From: Stictocephala bisonia
Taxonomy: Eukaryota > Arthropoda > Insecta > Hemiptera > Membracidae
Direction: 5' to 3'
DNA: 64,000 nt
Assembly: GCA_035578905.1 (NCBI GenBank)
Contig: JAQJVL010000147.1
Span: 352,906-416,905 of the forward strand
Shown: one piece after another, positions 57,792 to 64,000 of the stretch
Numbering within the stretch: the stretch's first letter is position 1
How the letters are laid out: each line of letters begins with the position of its first letter
Notes under the pieces: model-generated
Seen by the model: the letters and a program-made list of their open reading frames with translations, nothing else
Told to the model about the DNA's origin: nothing
Databases searched by the model: none
Made by a program: the position numbers and the translations under genes

Positions 57792-59606
57792 CTTTATCTC
57801 GTGTCACTCACTCTCTACTAACAAAGATCACAGTGGCAGCTTGTGTCCCTATATCAACAATCTCTTTGGCTCGTGTCACTCACTCTTTACTAACAAAACT
57901 CACAGTGGCAGCTTGTGGCCCTATATCAATAATCTTCTTAACTCCTGTCACTCACACTCTACTAACAAAGCTCACAGTGGCAGCTTGTGGCCCTATATCA
58001 ATAATCTTCTTAACTCCTGTCACTCACACTCTACTAACAAAGCTCACAGTGGCAGCTTGTGTCCCTATATAACTCAAAGTGGCAGCTTGTGTCCCTATAT
58101 AGCTCACAGTGGCAGCTCGAGTCCATATAGAGCTCACCGTGGCAGTTTGTGTCCCTATATCAACAATACCCTTATCTCGTGTCACCTACTCTCTACTAAC
58201 TAAGCTCACAGTGGCGGCCTGTGTCCCTATAAATATCACAGTAGTAGCTTGTGGTCCTATATCAACAATCTCCTTAGCTCGTGTCACTCACTCTCTACTA
58301 ACAAAGCTCACAGTGGTAGCTAGAGTCCCTATAAGTCTCACAGTGGCAGCTTGTGCCCTTATATAGCTCAAAGTGGCAGCTTGTGGGCATATAAGTCTCA
58401 CAGTAGCAGCTTGTGTCCCTATAAGTGTTACAATGGCAGCCTGTGGCCCTATATAGCTCACACTGGCAGCCTGTGTCCCTATAAGTCTCACAGTGTCATC
58501 CTGTGTCCCTATAAGTCTCACATTGGAGAATTGAGTCCCTATAAGTCTCACAGTGGCAGCTTGTGTCCCTATAAGCCTCACAGTGGCAGCTTGTGGCCCT
58601 ATATCAAAAATCCTTATGTCGTGTCACCTACTCTCTACTAACTAAGCTCACAGTGGCAGCCTGTGTCCCTATCTCACAGTGGCAGCTTGTGTCCCTATAA
58701 GTCTCACAGTGGCAGCTCGTGCCCCTATAAGTCTCACAGTGGCAGTCTGTGTTCCTATAAATCTCACAGTGACAGCTTGTGGCCTTATATAGCTCACAGT
58801 GGCAGCCTGTCTCCCTATAAGTCTCACAGTGGCAGATTGAGTCTCTATGAGTCTCACAGTGGCAGCTTGTGTCCCTATATATCTCACAGTGGTAGCTTGT
58901 GGGCCTATAAGTCTCACAGTAGCATATTGTGTTCCTATAAGTCTCGTAGTGGCAGCTTGTGTCCCTATAAGTATCACAGTGGCAACCTGTGTCCCTATAA
59001 GTCTCACAGTGGCAGCTTGTGACCCTATAAGTCTCAGAGAGGCAGCTTTTGTCACTATATAGCTCACAGTGGCAGTTTGTGGCCCTATATCAACAATCTC
59101 CTTATCTCGTTTCACCTAATCTCTACTAACTAAGCTCACAGTGGCAGCCTGTGTCCCTATAAGTGTTACAGTGGCAGCCTGTGGCCCTATATAGCTCACA
59201 GTGGTAGCATGTGTCCCTATAAGTCTCACAGTGGCAGTCTGTGTCCCTATAAGTCTCACAGTGGAGAATTGAGTTCCTATAAGTCTCACAGTGGCAGCTT
59301 GTGTCCCTATAAGTCTCACAGTGGTAGCCTGTGGCCTTATATAGCTCACAGTGGCAGCCTGTGTCCCTATAAGTCTCACAGTGGCAAATTGAGTCTGTAT
59401 AAGTCTCACAGGGGCAGCTTGTGTCCCTATATAGCTCACAGTGGCAGCTTGTGGCCCTATATCAACAATCTCCTTAGCTCGTGTCACTCACTCTCTACTA
59501 ACAAACCTCACAGTGGCAGCTTGTGTCCCTATATAGCTCACAGTGGCAGCTTGTGGCCCTATATCAACAATCTCCTTAGCTCGTGTCACTCACTCTCTAC
59601 TAACTT
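57792..59606 (+). repeat. 30-bp minisatellite with an embedded longer module
   Basis: The basic 30-bp unit is CTCACAGTGGCAGCTTGTGT plus CCCTATAAGT, repeated ~50 times. A longer module with ATATCAACAATCTCCTTAGC, TCGTGTCACTCACTCTCTAC and TAACAAAG recurs at about 57795-58060, 58150-58300, 58600, 59090, 59460 and at the right end. The array starts right where the inverted repeat 56318-57790 stops. Because 30 bp is ten codons, frames repeating SHSGSLCPYK (plus) and ATVRLIGTQA (minus) stay open for over 100 codons, but shifts at each long module show that no protein is encoded. Confidence 0.9.
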
Positions 59607-62209
59607 TTATCTAAATTGAATATGTTAGTCCAAATTTATTCCGCGTGTAGACCCGTCAAAAAGTATCATACTTAATAAGTCCAAAGGCCGGCCGCAGCGC
59701 ATACCTTACGCCTCACCGAGCGCAGACCTGTTCTAGCTCGCGATTTATTCAAATTTATAAATTATCTGCTGGCCTGGGAACCAGGACTCACTGACTTGCC
59801 GCATGAAAGGTAATATTCCACTAATTATGTGATCAAAGTGGTATTTGTTTTTTCGGCAATTTAAAATGTCAATATAATCAACTAACAAGTCAATCGCACT
59901 TCCTTCCATCAGAAAAATGTTTTCCCATCACGCCATCTTATTTATTTTTAATTAGATGCTTCACGCACATTATATATGCTAAATTGACATATCTATACGC
60001 TAAAATTTAGTTACATGTTAAATTTTCAGCCGATCATTAATTCTGATAAAATATAATATAAAAAGTACTAACAATTACTTTAAAAATCTCATCGGGTTTT
60101 TTTGTAAAATTGTATAAACCTCTTTTCAAACTTTTTATGCAATTATTATTTTAAAAACTAGCTTAATGTAACTTAAATTATCTTTTGAAAATACATTTGT
60201 AATTCTAGTAACACTTACTGGCTATAAAAAATAAACTGAAAGTGCGGGGACATACGCCTATTAGAAAAGACCCGACTTGTCTTAAAAATCATATCTATGA
60301 TTTGATTGATAATTGTTGTTGAAAATTTAATAATAATATTACTGTATTAAAGCTATTATGATATTTATTTGTGAAAATAAATGTTACTGACTTCATTTAG
60401 CAGTATTTTTTTATTTATCGAAAACACGGATTAAAGAAATGAAACTATAAATATATCAATTTGTATTTTAAGTTTACCAGCATTGGACTCAACTAAAGTA
60501 TCTTTCAATTTCGAAAAAATATTCTAACAATAATTGGTGTTTTACGTGGTTCCAACACAAATGTAATGAGTAAATATTTCAAAAGGGAATTTAAAAAAAG
60601 TGTTATCTTCACAGGAAAAGTCTATAACAAATATATATAATTTACACTTTTAACACCCAAAACTATACAGGCTAACATAATTATTAGTCATATTATTGCT
60701 ACTTTTCATCGAAATGACTAATCTGCATGCTAATATTTACTGAGAACTAATCAGCCAGTCATGCAATTATGATTCAAGTTTTTGTACTGTCCTGTGTTTA
60801 AGAACATTAAATGTTATTATCTCCCCATTGTATAGCTTTTGCATTCGACCGATTAAAATTTTGAATATAAGAATCCAGTAGCAAACATCACAGCGTGGAA
60901 GTGGGTGAATGATAGACGGAGCGAAGAACCCAGGGTTAAATGTTTACTTGAAATTTACTCTCCTATTTTGGCTAGGGTGGAGTGAAGGTCCTACCTCTAA
61001 TGACAATACAGCTCCGATACCTTCACTCCATATTTTTGAAAACAATTGTATAACCTTGAACTGGTAGAAGTAGCAAGAATATAAATGATTTGACAACAGA
61101 GAATCAGGGCTGACTGGCTTGGTCTATCTGGACTCTGTTTGTTTAGATTGTGAATAGTGCACTTTGAAAAAAATTGAGAGAGTTTAGGGAATGCAGTGCT
61201 TGAACGTGGGAGAAATAGAACCGTCACAGGAAGGAAAGTTTGTGAGTCATAGAGCAAGGAGCTATACGATTGGACGTAATTATGATTTGTATTGTATGAG
61301 ATATGTGCTACAAGAATGACAAAAGAACCAAGAATAGTAGAGTTTGTGATGAGAGAAAAGGAGGGAAGAAAAATAGAAGAGAATGATGGGAGGATTGGAG
61401 TAATAAAATCATTTGAGAGGAGGCAAAGAAATAATTGGAAATCTGTTGGGAAAGGAGTGTAGGCAAAGAAGTATAATGGGATGGATATAAAAAATGGGGG
61501 GAAGTGTTTTAATTTTACTAATAACCATAAATGTACAACATACTATATATAAGGCAATATTATATGCTAGTAGCATTGAATAGTAAGGTTATTTGTTATA
61601 TATACTGATACATTAATATTTACGGCCAATATGCTCCTTAGAGTTTAGTTATGCATGTAAAAAGCCATCAGTCAAGTTTATCTGCAACCTTACAGTGTCT
61701 TAAAATTAAATATTTACAAATTGAATTAAAAGTATTATTAATGCAAAGCTAAAAAGGTTGAGAGAGGTAAACAGGCAAACAATTTAAACTTCTTCAGTTT
61801 GGCAATGAATTCTAATAAAGTTGTGGATTTCGTATTCATCCAGTCCTTTCCATTTCTCATTTCCCGGTCCAGCCTCGCCGTATTCACGAGCTTTTGTTTA
61901 CTCAAACTTTGTCAGCAAATTCACGCTGTGACTGCTTGTTTTATTCTCCGTTGTAAATTTCATGTTATTTACTATTTACAGTGCCTATGAAATAGTTTTT
62001 AAGGTCCAGTTTGATCATTCATTTGTATAGTTCCGTCTAGAGTGTTATAATATGTTTTAGGGGACACCACTGCATGCTTTGTATACAATTTGGCCAACCT
62101 GATTGGAAGAAAAGCTGGCTCAAAACCCTTTAATTGAACAAAGTTGTTGTTTAAAATGCATTTAAATGAGTTTAATGGTTCATTGGATCTACTGTTGGAA
62201 CAGGTATAG
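59607..62209. other. AT-rich stretch without recognisable gene
   Basis: A GC-richer patch at 59670-59770, a purine-rich run at about 61340-61500 (GAGAGAAAAGGAGGGAAGAA) and short motif-free frames. Nothing is supportable as a gene. Confidence 0.5.
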
Positions 62210-62300
62210 AATACCGATACAGTACCATAGTATGTGTGGGTGGGTGGGCCATTACACCCTAAGTGAATGGGTGGGCCCATATCATCTTACGTGTATTAAA
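62210..62300 (+). repeat. 36-bp minisatellite family, ~2-3 isolated units
   Basis: GTATGTGTGGGTGGGTGGGC / CATTACACCCTAAGTGAATG / GGTGGGCCCATATCATCTTA / CGTGTATT. This is the GGCCATTA subtype as at 2512 and 15776. Confidence 0.6.
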
Positions 62301-63747
62301 AACAACGGTATAATTGGGGGGGGGGGAGCGTGGCTTACCAACCTAAACCAGAGTTAGGGTCATTTCGTGTTATTTATGTAGCTTGCTAATCATGTGGCGT
62401 AAAGTTGTTTGTACATAGTAAAATGGAACTTAAATACATATACGTATTTGGATACGTAAGAACGCATAACGTAAGGGAGACCTGCAAACATCCCCAATAG
62501 ACTCTGCCTTATGACGTGCCAGGTCGTGATCCCGAATGTATGCCTGGGGGGAGGGGGGGCACAAACGTCGTAATAAGTTGTTACTAATTTAACCTTCCTT
62601 TCAATTGCAAGTAATTATTCCATAGTAAATCATACCAAACCCACATTAAAAAGCTTTGTTTTACATGCTAAAAGTGTCGGAAATCTACAAGAAATTTACA
62701 ATCCTGAATAAAGCTTTTTGTACCTTACTAACTAAACATTAATTTTGATAACGCAACGTTGATGGAATAACTGGTTATTTTAAACGTAACTTGATAACAG
62801 CTCTTTACTAGGAGTATTTAGTTTTTATATTGTAATGTTTAAGTCTTTTATATTCACAGTTAATAATAAATATAACTTACGATCATTCGTCCATATTTAT
62901 CCAAATTTAATTTCAGAATTTTGGCGATATCCACTACTATTTATTATTCTGTTTTTAACAAAGCAGATCAATGAAAAGTTTACTTCATTATTCCAGAATT
63001 GTTCACCTCTACTGCCAGCCCACGACATTGAGGGCGAGAGTATTGTTACAACTCGGGCTACATCGTGAGGTGCGATAAGATTTGAGAAGGGGCCATCTTA
63101 CCTTGTACTCCAAAACCCACAGACGTGTTGACACTTTCGTTTAAGGGCTAGGGGCCGTGTTTGAACGGTTGTCCACCATAAATTCCGACGTTTCATAGCC
63201 GGCCTTCTATAGCCTTTGTCAGGCGACTCGCCCTCAGCGCCTCAAGCGCCCTTGTGATGGGTGACTGACCTCACCTCTCTCGGTGAGTGACAACCGTGAA
63301 GCACATCACTGCAGCACCAATTATGAAAGCACTGGATTGGCTCGAGCTACGAGAGAACACAATCAACGGTGTAATTAAAACTGAGACGAATAGCAATAGA
63401 CTACTTTGGGAGTCAATCTACTACCTGATTAAAGTGGGTTCTTTGACAAACTTATCTGCATGTCTAGTTTGTTCTTAGTATTCAAGAACTAAATTTATAA
63501 TCTACATGACTGTCTTATAGATTTGATTTGTTAGTAGCCTAATCATTAAGTACATGTACCGGTACTATATAAAAACACCTTTTTGCCAGCTGAGATAGCT
63601 CTAACATTGTATTTGTTCATTTTTTCTTATTTAATTAAGTGCTTGATATTGTCGTAATTTAGTTTATCCATTATATCCTATACATTTACATATATATCGG
63701 CTCTTAGTCCTACACAATTGCTAAGTTAGTTCCAGCATTCGGTTGGG
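62301..63747. other. stretch without recognisable gene
   Basis: Short G runs at 62316-62325 and 62545-62558. A GC-richer block at 63000-63300 contains an imperfect palindrome near 63200 (ATAGCCGGCCTTCTATAGCC), possibly an unidentified dispersed element. No gene is supported. Confidence 0.4.
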
Positions 63748-63772
63748 TTAGGTTAGGTTAGGTTAGGTTAGG
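63748..63772 (+). repeat. interstitial (TTAGG)5
   Basis: Five perfect copies of the insect telomere pentamer, preceded by CGGTTGGG and followed by TTGGT. Too few to be a telomere; it is a second interstitial tract besides 20001-20020. Confidence 0.85.
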
Positions 63773-64000
63773 TTGGTCCGTTTAATAATTTTGTGTAACA
63801 CTTTGAAATATCTTATGAGTTTATCGATCGATTTTCAACTGCTATCAAAATTAAATAAACAAATTTACGGAGAGCTAATGCAACTTTCCTAGAATATGTG
63901 GGTCTCCAGGATGATCTATAAAATGAAAATTAAGATAATTCATTTTCGTCCAAAAGTGAATAAAAGTACGCATCAATTACCTGACAACGATGTAAATAGT
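63773..64000. other. AT-rich stretch without recognisable gene
   Basis: No supportable feature up to the window end. Confidence 0.5.

Noticed and set aside
57647..59619. Frames of 85-148 codons repeating SHSGSLCPYK or ATVRLIGTQA
   Set aside because: They come from the 30-bp (ten-codon) minisatellite. The frame changes at every longer module, and both strands are equally open.

Overview
This window looks like repeat-rich, AT-rich DNA from an arthropod nuclear genome, most likely an insect. The evidence is three kinds of tRNA-derived SINE head, non-LTR retrotransposon copies of Jockey/CR1-like and RTE-like type, a decayed Tc1/mariner-superfamily transposon, short interstitial (TTAGG)n tracts (the insect telomere motif), and no bacterial gene organisation. 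The species cannot be fixed from the sequence; a hemipteran is only a guess. No intact host gene is recognised. The window reads as intergenic or intronic DNA assembled from mobile elements and minisatellites.

Layout. 0-10 kb: a SINE, a long-TIR mariner-like element with a broken transposase (781-1945), a hairpin MITE-like element (3034-3265), a 36-bp minisatellite (5463-6430), a degenerate minisatellite (7805-8132) and a decayed reverse transcriptase (9205-10228). 10-20 kb: two copies of an unnamed dispersed repeat (12845-13500, 16495-17100), a broken unrecognised coding region (13961-15062) and an RTE-type ORF2 tail (17880-18226). 19.7-21.5 kb: inverted CTCGAG-containing boxes around TTAGG repeats, then a second 36-bp array in the opposite orientation. 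21.5-36 kb: mostly plain AT-rich DNA with a third 36-bp array, a 19-bp array (28790-29933), and a 61-bp-arm foldback inside (TA)n flanked by inverted SINE-like copies. 36-47 kb: a second decayed RT tail, a third dispersed-repeat copy, a 38/76-bp array, a TIR-bounded element filled with a 17-bp minisatellite (41432-42453), the best-preserved gene of the window (688-codon RT frame, 43907-45973 minus) and a SINE-like element with a 14-bp target-site duplication. 47-49 kb: (CA)n followed by nine 136-bp satellite units. 49-64 kb: two unrecognised minus-strand coding fragments, one ending in a 42-nt A tail with an upstream AATAAA (54103-55560), two more SINEs, a 1.5-kb inverted pair of tandem ~295-bp units (56318-57790) joined directly to a 30-bp minisatellite (57792-59606), and AT-rich DNA to the end.

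The most unusual signals are: one 36-bp G-rich minisatellite family scattered over ten loci in both orientations, from single units to arrays of about 27; minisatellites tied to transposon-like structures (17-bp array between perfect 23-bp TIRs, 30-bp array abutting an inverted repeat); and the possible retrocopy at 54-55.5 kb with an unidentified reading frame. The long open frames in the arrays arise because unit lengths such as 36 and 30 bp are multiples of three. They are not treated as genes.
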